This document shows, piece after piece, positions 47,641-56,634 of a DNA stretch of 64,000 nt. Position 1 is the stretch's first letter; the number at the start of each line of letters is the position of its first letter. The notes under the pieces are model-generated. The model saw nothing but the letters and a program-made list of their open reading frames with translations. It was not told the DNA's origin and did no database searches. Location of the stretch: NCBI RefSeq assembly GCF_020521235.1, contig NZ_BLAY01000032.1, forward strand, positions 1 through 64,000, in the 5' to 3' direction. This stretch comes from Microseira wollei NIES-4236. Its GTDB lineage: Bacteria > Cyanobacteriota > Cyanobacteriia > Cyanobacteriales > Aerosakkonemataceae. Both the position numbers and the translations under genes were made by a program.

Positions 47641-48024
47641 ATGCAGGCATTAAAACAACAAGCCAGGAAACTTAAAAAAGAAACATATGCGATTTATTTA
47701 GCTTGTAAAGACCCCAGAGTTCCCTGGTATGCGAGGTTGTTGGCTGGCTGCGTTGTTGCCTATGCTTTTAGTCCGATTGACTTGATTCCAGATTTTATTC
47801 CAATAATTGGTTATTTAGACGATTTAATTATAGTGCCGCTCTTGATTTGGTTGGTATTAAAGATGATTCCCAATGCTGTTTTAAACGAGTGTCGCGCTCA
47901 AGCAGAAGCAGCAATGAGCGGGGGTAAGCCTACAAGTAAGATAGCAGCCGTTATTATTGTTATGATTTGGATAGTTTTGGGGATTTTAATCGTTGTTTGG
48001 ATGGGGCAGATTTTGAAACGGTGA
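47641..48024 (+). CDS. YkvA-type (DUF1232) small membrane protein
   Basis: 127 residues. The core VPWYARLLAGCVVAYAFSPIDLIPDFIP is the DUF1232 signature, followed by GYLDDLIIVPLLIWLVLKM. A second membrane segment (IAAVIIVMIWIVLGILIVVW) closes the protein. Function unknown. Start chosen at the ATG 85 bp after the metK stop. Confidence 0.85.
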   Translation: MQALKQQARKLKKETYAIYLACKDPRVPWYARLLAGCVVAYAFSPIDLIPDFIPIIGYLDDLIIVPLLIWLVLKMIPNAVLNECRAQAEAAMSGGKPTSKIAAVIIVMIWIVLGILIVVWMGQILKR

Positions 48025-48045
48025 ACTGTCAAGATTGGGGAAAAT

Positions 48046-48939
48046 ATGACTATCCCAGACCATTACATCGAAAAAATTCGCGCTGTTTATCCCAACTCTG
48101 CATTAGATCGCCTGGAGTTCAACCAGGATGGAATGAACAACGATGTAATCATCATCGACCAGAAATTAGTGTGTCGATTTCCCAAAACAAAGTGGGCAAA
48201 AGAAAACTTGGCGATAGAAGTCAAGATTTTGCAGGTAGTACAACCTTTCATTGACCTACCCATTCCGCAGCTTCACCATGTGGAAGAGGATTTTGTCAGC
48301 TATCCCTTTATTGACGGCGAGGCGCTTTCTCGAAATAAGTTACTGAGGCTAGATTCATCTACTCAGGAAAAAGCGATCGCACAGTTAGGCGAGTTTTATC
48401 AGCAACTACACAGCATACCAAAAGATGTGCATGAAACATCTGGAATTGCGGCTTCAGTTGCCGAACGCACTCGCGAAGAGATGTTGAATCTTTATCAAAA
48501 AACTCAGGAAATTCTTTTCCCATATCTATGGAAACACCAACGCACTTGGGTTCACGAACACTTTCAGCCGCTGGTCGAAGGCAATTTAACGCTAGAGGCT
48601 TCTCCTGTTTTAATTCACGGTGATTTAGGGTGCTACCATATTCTGTTTAATTCAGAGCAACAGACGATTAGCGGCATTATTGATTTTGGCACAGCAGGTG
48701 TGGGGAATCCAGCGATTGATTTTGCCAGTTTGCTGGATAATTATGGCGAACCTGTCGTGAAGCGGATGGATCGATACTATTCCGATCTAGAGAGGTTGAT
48801 CGATCAAGCTCGTTTCAGAGCCGGAACAGTTTGGTTACAATGGGCGCTGATGGGAGTTCAACAGCAAGATACTGAGTTGCTATTAGCTCACATTGGAAGT
48901 TCGGCTAGAGATATACAGCCTTTAGGTGCTGCGTGGTGA
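48046..48939 (+). CDS. Aminoglycoside phosphotransferase-family kinase-like protein
   Basis: 297 residues with the APH/choline-kinase fold: VLIHGDLGCYHILFN (catalytic Brenner-type HGD...H/N loop) and GIIDFGTAGVGNPAIDFAS (metal-binding D). The N-terminal lobe has LVCRFPKTKWAKENL with the ATP-contacting lysine region. It phosphorylates an unknown small molecule; antibiotic resistance should not be assumed. It starts 21 bp after the preceding gene and may be co-transcribed. Confidence 0.85.
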   Translation: MTIPDHYIEKIRAVYPNSALDRLEFNQDGMNNDVIIIDQKLVCRFPKTKWAKENLAIEVKILQVVQPFIDLPIPQLHHVEEDFVSYPFIDGEALSRNKLLRLDSSTQEKAIAQLGEFYQQLHSIPKDVHETSGIAASVAERTREEMLNLYQKTQEILFPYLWKHQRTWVHEHFQPLVEGNLTLEASPVLIHGDLGCYHILFNSEQQTISGIIDFGTAGVGNPAIDFASLLDNYGEPVVKRMDRYYSDLERLIDQARFRAGTVWLQWALMGVQQQDTELLLAHIGSSARDIQPLGAAW

Positions 48940-49029
48940 ACAGCAGCAAAAAGCCGTTGGAGCGATCGCTCAACTTCGTTACCATATAGTTAGACCTCCG
49001 ATTTGGCAACACAAGGATTGAAGGCTGCC

Positions 49030-49332
49030 ATGACCATCAAAGAACAACTCCTGCAAACGATAGAACAAGCCCCAGAGCCTATTCTCAAAGAAGCTCTCAA
49101 CTATCTGCATTACTTGATTGAAAAATATCTCGACGAACTAGAAGAACAGCAAGACCTAGAAGACTTAAAGTTAGCCAGGGAAGACCTCCAAAACAACCGC
49201 ACGATTTCTCTGGAACAACTCACATCTGATATCATCCAAGACGATGTTGCTAAAGCTTGGTCAACCGATCAAAAGAGCGAATATCAGCAACTCCTAGTCA
49301 ACAAATATCGGCAACAAGGTCTAGAACTATGA
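49030..49332 (+). CDS. Small acidic helical protein, possibly antitoxin-like
   Basis: About 100 residues from the ATG at 49030 (GGCTGCC precedes it; an in-frame upstream start at 49003 is weaker). It begins TIKEQLLQTIEQAPEPILKE and has LKLAREDLQNNRTISLEQL, a pattern common in small cyanobacterial antitoxin-like proteins. No toxin gene is directly adjacent on the same strand. Function not assigned. Confidence 0.6.
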   Translation: MTIKEQLLQTIEQAPEPILKEALNYLHYLIEKYLDELEEQQDLEDLKLAREDLQNNRTISLEQLTSDIIQDDVAKAWSTDQKSEYQQLLVNKYRQQGLEL

Positions 49333-49348
49333 TTTTAGGCGCTCGCAA

Positions 49349-49852
49349 CTATGAATTGTCTACTAATTCACTCGGTTCACCAGGATAAAAGCGATCGCCT
49401 AAAATCTCAGTCAACAAGTTGTATGGACAATCGGCAGGAAACGTTTGCTCTGGTAGGTCAGTTTCTCCCATTGCTAAGTCTTTGGCATTCTCATACGCTT
49501 CTTGCAGCGCATCATCAAGATAAGACTTGAGGCTAGGGTTGTCCTTTAGTAGTCGTAACGTATCGCGGCGCTGTACGCGAATTGTTGCAAGCCAACTACG
49601 ACTACGATGTTGTGGTTGATATTCCCACTTGAGCAAATGCCCAATTAACAAGCTCAAACGATTGCGAAGTTCCTGACGTTGCTGCTTACCCAAAGATTCA
49701 ATCTCCTCAATCAGGTTTGGTAAGTCGATTTTGTTCCATTGTTTACTGCGGAGCAACTTTGCTTGTTCCTGCGTCCAAGCATAGAAATCGGTTTCATAGA
49801 GATTTAGTGCAGGCATCGGTTTGTTTGCCATCTTTGGGTTTGCATCTGGCAT
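49349..49852 (-). CDS. DUF29 family protein
   Basis: 167 residues with the DUF29 features LYETDFYAWTQEQAKLLR, LIEEIESLGKQQRQEL and LLKWEYQPQHRSRSW. These soluble helical proteins are common and multi-copy in cyanobacteria, with unknown function. It converges on the preceding gene with a 16-bp gap. The likely start may be the internal Met at residue 8 or 13. Confidence 0.88.
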   Translation of the reverse strand: MPDANPKMANKPMPALNLYETDFYAWTQEQAKLLRSKQWNKIDLPNLIEEIESLGKQQRQELRNRLSLLIGHLLKWEYQPQHRSRSWLATIRVQRRDTLRLLKDNPSLKSYLDDALQEAYENAKDLAMGETDLPEQTFPADCPYNLLTEILGDRFYPGEPSELVDNS

Positions 49853-49971
49853 CTGTATCAGGTTAATCCATTAACCATAATTATAAAGCGAAATTTCAGT
49901 ACATTTATTTTAAAGTAAGGAAAAGGCGATCGCTCACACCGTAGTTTAGTCGAAGCGATCGCGTTTGAATG

Positions 49972-51384
49972 CTAAATCGTGTGAATTTTCAGAAAATTAG
50001 TCCCGCCAGATTTTTGGGTGGGAATTCCTCCTACAATTAAAATCCGGTCACCAACAGCAGCTAAATTGCGCTGTACTAAATTAGTCTCCGCTTGCTTCAC
50101 CAGATCCTCAAAAGATTCCACCTGAAAATCGAGTAACAGCGGCTTCACCCCCCAAACTAAATTTAAGCGGTGGTAAACTCGGATATTATCTGTTAAAGCA
50201 ATCACAGGTGCTTTGGGTCGTTCTGCTGACGCCAGTCGCGCTGTATAACCCGAACTGGTAAAAGCAACTATACAGCGCAAATCGACAATTTTATCAATCG
50301 CGTTAAGCGCTTCGCTCAAGGCATGAGTTTCATCGCTATCCATTGGTGGATTGTTGACAAATTGGATATCTTTCTCCACTTCTTGTGCAATTCGCGCCAT
50401 CATTTCCACCGCTTGGACTGGATATACACCCACCGCTGACTCTCCCGAAAGCATCACCGCATCGGTGCCATCGATGATAGCATTGGCGACATCATTGGCT
50501 TCCGCACGGGTGGGGCGGGGGTTTTGAATCATGCTTTCTAACATTTGGGTAGCGGTAATGACGGGAATTCCCTTTTGATTGCACAATCGAATAATTTGCT
50601 TTTGCAACATTGGGACTTTTTCCGGACTCATTTCTACTCCCAAGTCTCCCCGCGCTACCATCAAGCCATCGCATTCGTTGACAATTGCTTGCAGGTTGGC
50701 AATAGCTTGGGGGCGTTCAATTTTAGCGATGACGGGGATATCGACACCTTTGGCTGCTAGAAGTTGTTTGAGGGAGTAGATATCTTCAGCACGACGCACA
50801 AAGCTGAGGGAAACCCAGTCTATTCCTTGGGAAATGCCAAAATCTAAGTCTTTGATATCTTTTTCGGTGAGGGAAGGCAGTCGCAGGTTTAAACTGGGAA
50901 AGTTTACCCCTTTGCGACTATTGAGAATACCGCCTTTGATGACTTGACAGCGGACTGCTTTTGATGCGATCGCTTCTATCTTAAGTTCCAACAATCCATC
51001 ATCCAACAGCACCTGCGCCCCTTTTCGCGCTTCATCCGCTAGGTAGGGATAATCAATCGGTATTGTATCCGCTTGCTCCTTAAATTCGGCTATGGGTACT
51101 AAAGAGACACTTTCTCCCGACTTTAAAGTTATCGCTTCTCTTAACTGTCCCACCCGAATCTTCGGGCCTTGCAAGTCTTGTAGGATGGTGACGGGGGTAT
51201 CTAATTCCTGGGAGATAGATCGCAGCAACGAGACTGTCCGCGCGTGGTCATCGTAGCTACCGTGGGAAAAATTCAGCCTTGCTACGCTCATACCTGCTTG
51301 CACTAGATTTGCGATCGCTTCTTTTGTATTGCTCGCAGGACCAAGGGTTGCAACGATTTTCGTCCGGTGGAGTAGGTTTAGCAT
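49972..51384 (-). CDS. pyk: Pyruvate kinase
   Basis: 470 residues covering the complete catalytic core: [50 protein letters not shown] [15 protein letters not shown] and [20 protein letters not shown]. It makes pyruvate and ATP from phosphoenolpyruvate in glycolysis. It lacks the extra C-terminal PEP-utiliser-like domain that some cyanobacterial isozymes carry. Monocistronic by position. Confidence 0.95.
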   Translation of the reverse strand: MLNLLHRTKIVATLGPASNTKEAIANLVQAGMSVARLNFSHGSYDDHARTVSLLRSISQELDTPVTILQDLQGPKIRVGQLREAITLKSGESVSLVPIAEFKEQADTIPIDYPYLADEARKGAQVLLDDGLLELKIEAIASKAVRCQVIKGGILNSRKGVNFPSLNLRLPSLTEKDIKDLDFGISQGIDWVSLSFVRRAEDIYSLKQLLAAKGVDIPVIAKIERPQAIANLQAIVNECDGLMVARGDLGVEMSPEKVPMLQKQIIRLCNQKGIPVITATQMLESMIQNPRPTRAEANDVANAIIDGTDAVMLSGESAVGVYPVQAVEMMARIAQEVEKDIQFVNNPPMDSDETHALSEALNAIDKIVDLRCIVAFTSSGYTARLASAERPKAPVIALTDNIRVYHRLNLVWGVKPLLLDFQVESFEDLVKQAETNLVQRNLAAVGDRILIVGGIPTQKSGGTNFLKIHTI

Positions 51385-51459
51385 AACTAGCGTCTGTAAA
51401 AACCTCTTGTACTTTAACCCTTGCTAGCGATCGTGCATCCGGTAAAAATACCTACCAAT

Positions 51460-51751
51460 ATGCCCCGACGCCTCAAGGCGCGGAGCGCCAGCAGGCAGAC
51501 AAACCAAGCAAGGCGTAGCAGGCTTTTATGTTTTGAGTCCTTGCCTTGCGTCCGCAAGGCAAGTAGAGCAAGAGGTTTCAACCTGTGGGCTTCCTCAACC
51601 AATAAAATATTGCTTACAGCGGCTTGCAGCCGCGTGAGGTACAGCGTTTTCGCGCCTTTTGTGTAGCGGCACCCTTAAGGGTGCCGCTACACAAACCAAG
51701 GTGTACCTCATCCGAATGAAATCCGCTATAAACTCCCCACAAAACCAACCA
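51460..51751 (+). repeat. Dispersed repeat carrying an inserted palindromic element
   Basis: Outer parts match 54124-54283 (ATGCCCCGACGCCT, GTTTTGAGT, AACCTGTGGGC, ATAAAATATT, AACTCCCCACAAAACCAAC). The palindromic element at 51615-51731 interrupts it between ATAAAATATT and AACTCCCC, where the other copy is uninterrupted. Confidence 0.7.
51615..51731. mobile_element. Palindromic element, copy outside the megasynthases
   Basis: About 117 bp centred on the 38-bp palindrome at 51658-51695, with terminal TACAGCGGcTTGCA and the inverse of TATAGCGGATTTCA. The repeat copy at 54124-54283 serves as its empty site. Confidence 0.75.
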
Positions 51752-51754
51752 TAA

Positions 51755-51859
51755 CAGGACTTACGCGCCACGAGCCTAGAAACCCGGTTTCGACCTTGAT
51801 CTGTGGTTCCCTTTCCCAACGATTTTTCATACAAACCGGGAATATGAGCGTAAGTCCTA
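51755..51859. repeat. MITE-like element, CAGGACTTACGCA family
   Basis: The ends CAGGACTTACGC and GCGTAAGTCCT bound about 105 bp, with interior AGAAACCCGGTTTC and CAACGATTTTTCATA. It lies within the NB-ARC fragment's downstream region. Confidence 0.65.
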
Positions 51860-52101
51860 TTTAAATTATTTTCTACAAATCCAGATAAGTTACCTTCCGA
51901 ACCTAAAAATTCTCCAGATCTCGCAAATATTTTGCCACCATCTTCCTTTAAACCATCTAAATATAATAGAGTGTTTTTCCCTATTCCTGCTTCACCCAGC
52001 AGCAAAATTAACCGACATTTGTCCCGAAAAATCCATTGTTTTAGTGTATCTAGTTCCTGAGTGCGTCCGTAGCAATAGGCAATAGGAGAGAATGGGGGCA
52101 T
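51860..52101 (-). pseudogene. NB-ARC-type ATPase N-terminal fragment
   Basis: Minus strand from 52101: YCYGRTQELDTLKQWIFRD and LLLGEAGIGKNTLL, a P-loop like those of cyanobacterial NB-ARC proteins (with Asn after the P-loop Lys). About 80 codons remain before the sequence runs into repeats; the ORF formally continues to 51595 through MITE sequence. Not functional as read. Confidence 0.65.
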
Positions 52102-52168
52102 CTTCCCAGTCTTGGCCCATCTGCTGCTAGCGCACCTGTATTTAAATAGTTCATAAGGGGAGAATTCA

Positions 52169-52393
52169 ATGAGAACCGAATCATTTAAAGTTTTGCAAAC
52201 TTTTGGGCTTGAGTCTTATAGTTACAAAATGCTTGTTCAAGCCAAAAGTGGCAATCGTTACATTGTCTGGTATCCAGACAATCTTGGGGTAGATGTGGGT
52301 CAAGAAGTTTTAATCGCAGGACTTAGGCACGACCTTGCCATCACCAAAGTTTCGACCTATATCTCTAGTTGCCAAACCAACGATTTTTCATAG
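52169..52393 (+). CDS. Small unknown protein with a MITE-derived C-terminus
   Basis: 74 codons from an ATG preceded by AGGGGAG. The first 49 residues (MRTESFKVLQTFGLESYSYK, AKSGNRYIVWYPDN, VDVGQEVLI) look like a compact beta-rich domain. From residue 50 the frame runs into the CAGGACTTAGGCA element at 52317, which supplies the last 25 codons and stop. No family recognised. Confidence 0.5.
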   Translation: MRTESFKVLQTFGLESYSYKMLVQAKSGNRYIVWYPDNLGVDVGQEVLIAGLRHDLAITKVSTYISSCQTNDFS

Positions 52394-52420
52394 AAACCCA
52401 GTTTCTTTGCGTCAGTCCTG
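52317..52420. repeat. MITE-like element, CAGGACTTACGCA family
   Basis: The ends CAGGACTTAGGCA and TGCGTCAGTCCTG bound about 104 bp, with interior CACCAAAGTTTC and CAACGATTTTTCATAGAAACC. It forms the 3' end of the preceding small ORF. Confidence 0.7.
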
Positions 52421-52608
52421 AATCGATTTCAATGACTACGATGACTGGCGGACAATAGATACTCCCAAAAATGGGAAAAAGTCCAATCTCTCAAAAGTGA
52501 TTAAACAATCGATCTTTTTCACATAAAGGAGAACTAAGGGCGATTTCCATTTCTGGCTCTAACTTTACTTCCTCACTCAATACGTCTTCTACTTCGGGAG
52601 GAATGAAT

Positions 52609-54111
52609 ATGAATAAGAATCTCTCGCTCACTACCTCTTCAAGTCTGCCAGGAATAAATGGCAATTTATCCCTTGATATGTTTTCCAATATGGGTATGGG
52701 AAGCATGAATATGAATACCACTCTTAACGCCTTTTCATCGATGAATAATATGTCTTCGTCCAATGTCGCTACTGGCACTTCTGGAGTCAATTTTAATATT
52801 TGGGGTAACGGTTCGATCAACCGTTCCGGGCGCATCAATACTGACGCACCAACCTATGTCATCATACATGGCTGGAATAACACAGGTGGCAATGCTGGTA
52901 ACAACTACAAACCTGCCGACTGGATGGCGAACCAAGCCCAAACCCTTCGGCAGCGGGAGTCTAACGCTAATATTATTCTGGTGGACTGGGAAGATGGAGC
53001 GCGTAATCCCTTGTATCTGCCTTCTGCTGGCAGAACAGACGTTGTTGGTAATCAATTAGCTGCTTACTTGAGAAATAGCGGCGTAGATCCTAACTACACC
53101 AATATAATCGGACACAGCCTGGGGGCGCATATCGCTGGATTCGCTGGCTCTGCCTATCGTCAATCCACCGGACGCTCTATCTCGCAAATTGTGGGATTAG
53201 ACCCTGCTGGACCTGCATTTGAAGGTAAAGGTGCAAACGATCGCTTAGATCCGACTGACGCTACTCGCGTTGTAAGTTTTCATACCAGTCAGACATTGGG
53301 TTACGACGATCGGTTAGCTACTCTCGATGTCTACGCCAACTGGAACGACTTGTTTCAACCCGGACAGAGTAGTTTTGTCGGCAACCATAGCTATGCCACC
53401 ACTCTCTTCACACAATTGCTCCAAGGCAACAGTTTTACCCAGTCCAATGGGTCTCTCCTCAACCTCAACACGGTAGTCAACGCGGGATTCACTGGGCAGA
53501 ACAATGCCAGGACTAAAAACAATAAGTCTGTTGTTGCTCTCAACTTGTCGGGTACTGCTAACAACGATAACCTGGCAGGTGGCGCAACCAATGACACCAT
53601 CCGTGGCGGCGGAGGAAATGACTACATTACTGGTGGCGACGGCAACGATGCCCTGTTTGGGGATAGTAGCAACGATCTCCTTTATGGTGGACGCGGTAAT
53701 GATTCTGTCTTCGGTGGCGCTGGTGGCGATCGCTTGTTTGGAGATGATGGGGACGACGTGCTGACGGGAGCAGATGCCGCAGTAGGCAGAGGTCTTGGCG
53801 AAATTGACACCTTGACTGGTGGCGTTGGGCGCGATCGCTTTGTGCTAGGCGCTACTGGGGGAGCCTTCTACAACGATGGTAATACTAGCACTTCCGGCAT
53901 CAGCGATTATGCTCTGATTGCTGACTTCAATGCCTTAGAAGACACGATCCAACTTTCTGGTTCCAAGTCGAGTTATAGTTTGGCAGCGTCACCCACGGGT
54001 TTAGCTGCGGGTACAGCCATCTTCCTGAATGAAAGCCGTCTGGAACTGATTGCGATCGTTCAAGGTTCCACCAACATCAGTCTGGGCGCCAATTACTTCG
54101 TAACTGTATAG
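52609..54111 (+). CDS. RTX lipase: pancreatic-lipase-like hydrolase with Ca2+-binding repeats
   Basis: About 500 residues (first or second ATG at 52603/52609). A vertebrate-pancreatic-lipase-type alpha/beta hydrolase domain has YVIIHGWNNTGG (oxyanion), nucleophile S172 in IIGHSLGAHIAG, D200 in VGLDPAGPAF and H226 in VSFHTSQ. Residues about 318-410 are glycine-rich nonapeptides (GGGGNDYITGGDGNDALFGD) of the RTX type that bind calcium and mark type I secreted proteins. There is no N-terminal signal peptide, as expected for type I export. The N-terminal roughly 60 residues are Ser/Asn/Met-rich. No ABC exporter is in view. Confidence 0.9.
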   Translation: MNKNLSLTTSSSLPGINGNLSLDMFSNMGMGSMNMNTTLNAFSSMNNMSSSNVATGTSGVNFNIWGNGSINRSGRINTDAPTYVIIHGWNNTGGNAGNNYKPADWMANQAQTLRQRESNANIILVDWEDGARNPLYLPSAGRTDVVGNQLAAYLRNSGVDPNYTNIIGHSLGAHIAGFAGSAYRQSTGRSISQIVGLDPAGPAFEGKGANDRLDPTDATRVVSFHTSQTLGYDDRLATLDVYANWNDLFQPGQSSFVGNHSYATTLFTQLLQGNSFTQSNGSLLNLNTVVNAGFTGQNNARTKNNKSVVALNLSGTANNDNLAGGATNDTIRGGGGNDYITGGDGNDALFGDSSNDLLYGGRGNDSVFGGAGGDRLFGDDGDDVLTGADAAVGRGLGEIDTLTGGVGRDRFVLGATGGAFYNDGNTSTSGISDYALIADFNALEDTIQLSGSKSSYSLAASPTGLAAGTAIFLNESRLELIAIVQGSTNISLGANYFVTV

Positions 54112-54123
54112 TATTTTACCTGA

Positions 54124-54283
54124 ATGCCCCGACGCCTGAAGGCGCGGCTATACAAACAAAGCCTGCCTACGCAGGCTTTAATGTTTTGAGTGTAAATGCG
54201 ATCGCAAGTTTGCACAACAAGAGGTTTTAACCTGTGGGCGTTATCACCCCATAAAATATTCCTAAACTCCCCACAAAACCAAC
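54124..54283 (+). repeat. Dispersed repeat, uninterrupted copy
   Basis: Matches the outer parts of 51460-51751. It includes GACGCCTgAAGGCG and AGCCTGCctacGCAGGCT hairpins and lies immediately before the alcohol dehydrogenase start, so it may form its leader. Confidence 0.65.
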
Positions 54284-54284
54284 T

Positions 54285-55247
54285 ATGAAAGCTATCTGGT
54301 TAGAAAACAACCAACTGCAACTCCGCACCGATGTCCCCATCCCGGAAGCACCACCCGGCGAAGCACTCGTGCGCGTTGTGCGTGCGGGTATTTGCAATAC
54401 CGACTTGGAACTAATTCGCGGCTATTATCCCTACACGGGCATTTTAGGTCACGAATTTGTTGGCATCGTCGAACAAGCGTCATCCCAATTACTCGGTAAG
54501 CGAGTCGTGGGAGAAATTAACGCCGCTTGCGGTAAATGCCGTTTCTGCCTCAGCGCACAACCTACCCACTGCGAAAACCGCAGCGTTCTTGGTATCGTTA
54601 ATCGCAACGGTGCGTTTGCCGAATATCTCACGTTACCAGAACAGAACTTGCATCCCGTACCGGATAGCGTTACCACCGATGTCGCAAGTTTTACCGAACC
54701 TGTAGCAGCCGCGTTGGAAATTCAGCAACAAGTCTCGATTCGCCACGATGACCGAGTTTTGGTAGTAGGAGATGGTAAGTTAGGGCAACTGGTGGCGCAG
54801 ACGCTGGCGCTGACTGGCTGCGATTTATTGGTTGTGGGGCGACATCAGCATAAATTGGCTAATTTGGCGGCGAGGGGCATTAAAACGGGGCTGGCAGATG
54901 CTGTCACCGACCGCGCTTTTGACCTATCTGTCGAGTGTACGGGGAATCCGGAAGGGTTTGCGATCGCGCGCCGCGCCCTCCGTCCTCGCGGTACCTTGGT
55001 ACTCAAAAGCACCTACGCCGGTCACCTCACCTTTGATGCCTCGTCTTTAGTCGTAGACGAAATTACCCTCATCGGTTCCCGTTGTGGTCCCTTTGCCGCC
55101 GCCCTAGAAGTGCTAGCCGCAGGTAAAGTGGATGTAGAACCGCTAATTCAAGCCCGCTATCCCTTATCTGAAGGACTAACGGCATTTACACGCGCCCAAG
55201 AACGGGGTGTATTAAAGGTCTTGTTAGAGATAGATGCCAATTCTTAA
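54285..55247 (+). CDS. Zinc-dependent medium-chain alcohol dehydrogenase-like protein
   Basis: 320 residues. The catalytic-zinc region has RAGICNTDLELIRGYYPY and GHEFVGIVEQ; the structural zinc loop has four cysteines in CGKCRFCLSAQPTHC. The Rossmann part reads VLVVGDGKLGQLVAQT, a variant of GxGxxG. It would oxidise an alcohol or polyol with NAD(P). It is slightly short for the family. Substrate not evident. A strong terminator follows. Confidence 0.88.
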   Translation: MKAIWLENNQLQLRTDVPIPEAPPGEALVRVVRAGICNTDLELIRGYYPYTGILGHEFVGIVEQASSQLLGKRVVGEINAACGKCRFCLSAQPTHCENRSVLGIVNRNGAFAEYLTLPEQNLHPVPDSVTTDVASFTEPVAAALEIQQQVSIRHDDRVLVVGDGKLGQLVAQTLALTGCDLLVVGRHQHKLANLAARGIKTGLADAVTDRAFDLSVECTGNPEGFAIARRALRPRGTLVLKSTYAGHLTFDASSLVVDEITLIGSRCGPFAAALEVLAAGKVDVEPLIQARYPLSEGLTAFTRAQERGVLKVLLEIDANS

Positions 55248-55293
55248 TTAAACTTTTGGCAAAAGTCAGAAAGGAAATTAACTTCACAACTTT

Positions 55294-55319
55294 CTAAAAC
55301 CCGTTTAAACGGGTTTTAG
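55294..55319 (+). terminator. Terminator-like palindrome after the dehydrogenase
   Basis: TAAAACCCGTTT/AAACGGGTTTTA is a perfect palindrome followed by gctttta. It lies about 45 bases after the stop. Confidence 0.65.
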
Positions 55320-55457
55320 CTTTTAGCCTGAAATTTATTTCAAGGCATTGATACTGGCAAAATTACCTGTCAGAGATCGTGTTTTCTAGTAACCTATTTA
55401 TCAAACAGAGGTTACAATCGGATAAATTGAAATAACTATAGTAATCGAGCGATCGCT

Positions 55458-56042
55458 ATGACCGTAGCCACCAAAAAACTAACCTTTGCAGAGTATCTCA
55501 AGTACGATGATGGCACAGACACCCGTTACGAACTTGTCGATGGAGAATTAATACCCATGAGTCTCGGTACTGGTAAGCATGGTGCAGTCACCAAGTTCTT
55601 AGAATTCACATTTGATGGAGAAAATTCAAAACTAGGGACTTCTTGGACAACACAAAGATTTTCTGTAGGTATTCGTTCCCCTCGCGCTGGACGTTGGGAC
55701 ACCTCAAGGATTCCCGATGTAACTGTTTTAACGATAGAACAGTGGGAATCTCTGGCTAACCGAGAAGCGGTAATTGAACTTTCCGATCCTCCCCCAATTT
55801 TAGTCGTGGAAGTAGTCAGCGAGTCTACCAAAACCACCGACTACCGCAGCAAACGTTCTGAATATGCCGTACTCAATATTCCTGAATACTGGATTGTCGA
55901 TCCACTCTCAGATTTGGTAACAGTATGCACCTTAACAGAAGGCTTCTACGATGCTGTCGAATTTCGAGGCAGCGATCGCATCGTTTCTCCTACTTTTCCA
56001 CTGCTAGAATTAACAGCAGCCCAAGTGCTAGCACCACGGTAA
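55458..56042 (+). CDS. Uma2-family (DUF820) putative endonuclease
   Basis: 194 residues with family landmarks TFAEYLKYDDGTDTRYELVDG, PPPILVVEVVSEST (catalytic-type D/E-x-K fold strand), YRSKRSEYAVLNIPEYWIVDP. The PD-(D/E)xK-like fold suggests nuclease activity, but the role is unknown and the family is multi-copy in cyanobacteria. Confidence 0.9.
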   Translation: MTVATKKLTFAEYLKYDDGTDTRYELVDGELIPMSLGTGKHGAVTKFLEFTFDGENSKLGTSWTTQRFSVGIRSPRAGRWDTSRIPDVTVLTIEQWESLANREAVIELSDPPPILVVEVVSESTKTTDYRSKRSEYAVLNIPEYWIVDPLSDLVTVCTLTEGFYDAVEFRGSDRIVSPTFPLLELTAAQVLAPR

Positions 56043-56049
56043 TCAGACC

Positions 56050-56634
56050 CTACAAATCTGATTCCCCGCTTTCTAGTCGCTTCATTTCCCCTTGCACAGC
56101 TTGTGCTGCTTCTAAAGCTTCGTTCAGCAACTTTGTATACTCTCGTGCCTCATAACTGACTTGCAACGCTTGCACAGCCGCTAAGTTACTTGCCAAAAGT
56201 TCTTGATTGCGGGCAATAAATGCGCGATTTTCTCGCAAAATCCGCTCTGTTTTTAAAGCGCACATTAAATTTTCTCTAGTTGTTTCTAGGGTTGAAATCA
56301 ATTTTTCTCTATCGGTTAAACTGGCTGATTTATTGCCAGCGGCTACTAGCTGGTCGTTAATTTCTATTGCTTTAATAACGGTATTATATTTATCAACTTC
56401 TTCAAACAGGCTTTTCTGACGCTTTCTTAACCATTTCCACTTAATTAAATATCCCAGGGGAATCAATCCCCAGCCTAAAAGCAAGATACGCTCTACATAA
56501 CCGCCGATTGTAACTAATAAGGCTAAGCGGGGATATTTTAATTGTTCGTAGGCTTTCAAATCTCGCTGACTAACTGCGGCTATTGCTTTCAAGTCTTCTG
56601 GGGTGATATATAATTTTTGCAAGTTGGATTGCAT
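56050..56634 (-). CDS. Membrane-associated coiled-coil protein, unknown function
   Basis: 194 residues. A hydrophobic segment (LALLVTIGGYVERILLLGWGLIPLGYLI, about 37-64) is followed by long charged helices predicted to be coiled coil (residues about 70-190). It converges on the Uma2 gene with a 7-bp gap. No family recognised. Confidence 0.7.
   Translation of the reverse strand: MQSNLQKLYITPEDLKAIAAVSQRDLKAYEQLKYPRLALLVTIGGYVERILLLGWGLIPLGYLIKWKWLRKRQKSLFEEVDKYNTVIKAIEINDQLVAAGNKSASLTDREKLISTLETTRENLMCALKTERILRENRAFIARNQELLASNLAAVQALQVSYEAREYTKLLNEALEAAQAVQGEMKRLESGESDL

Noticed and set aside
48046..48939. Aminoglycoside resistance gene
   Set aside because: The fold matches the broad APH/choline kinase superfamily, but nothing in sequence or context indicates antibiotic specificity.
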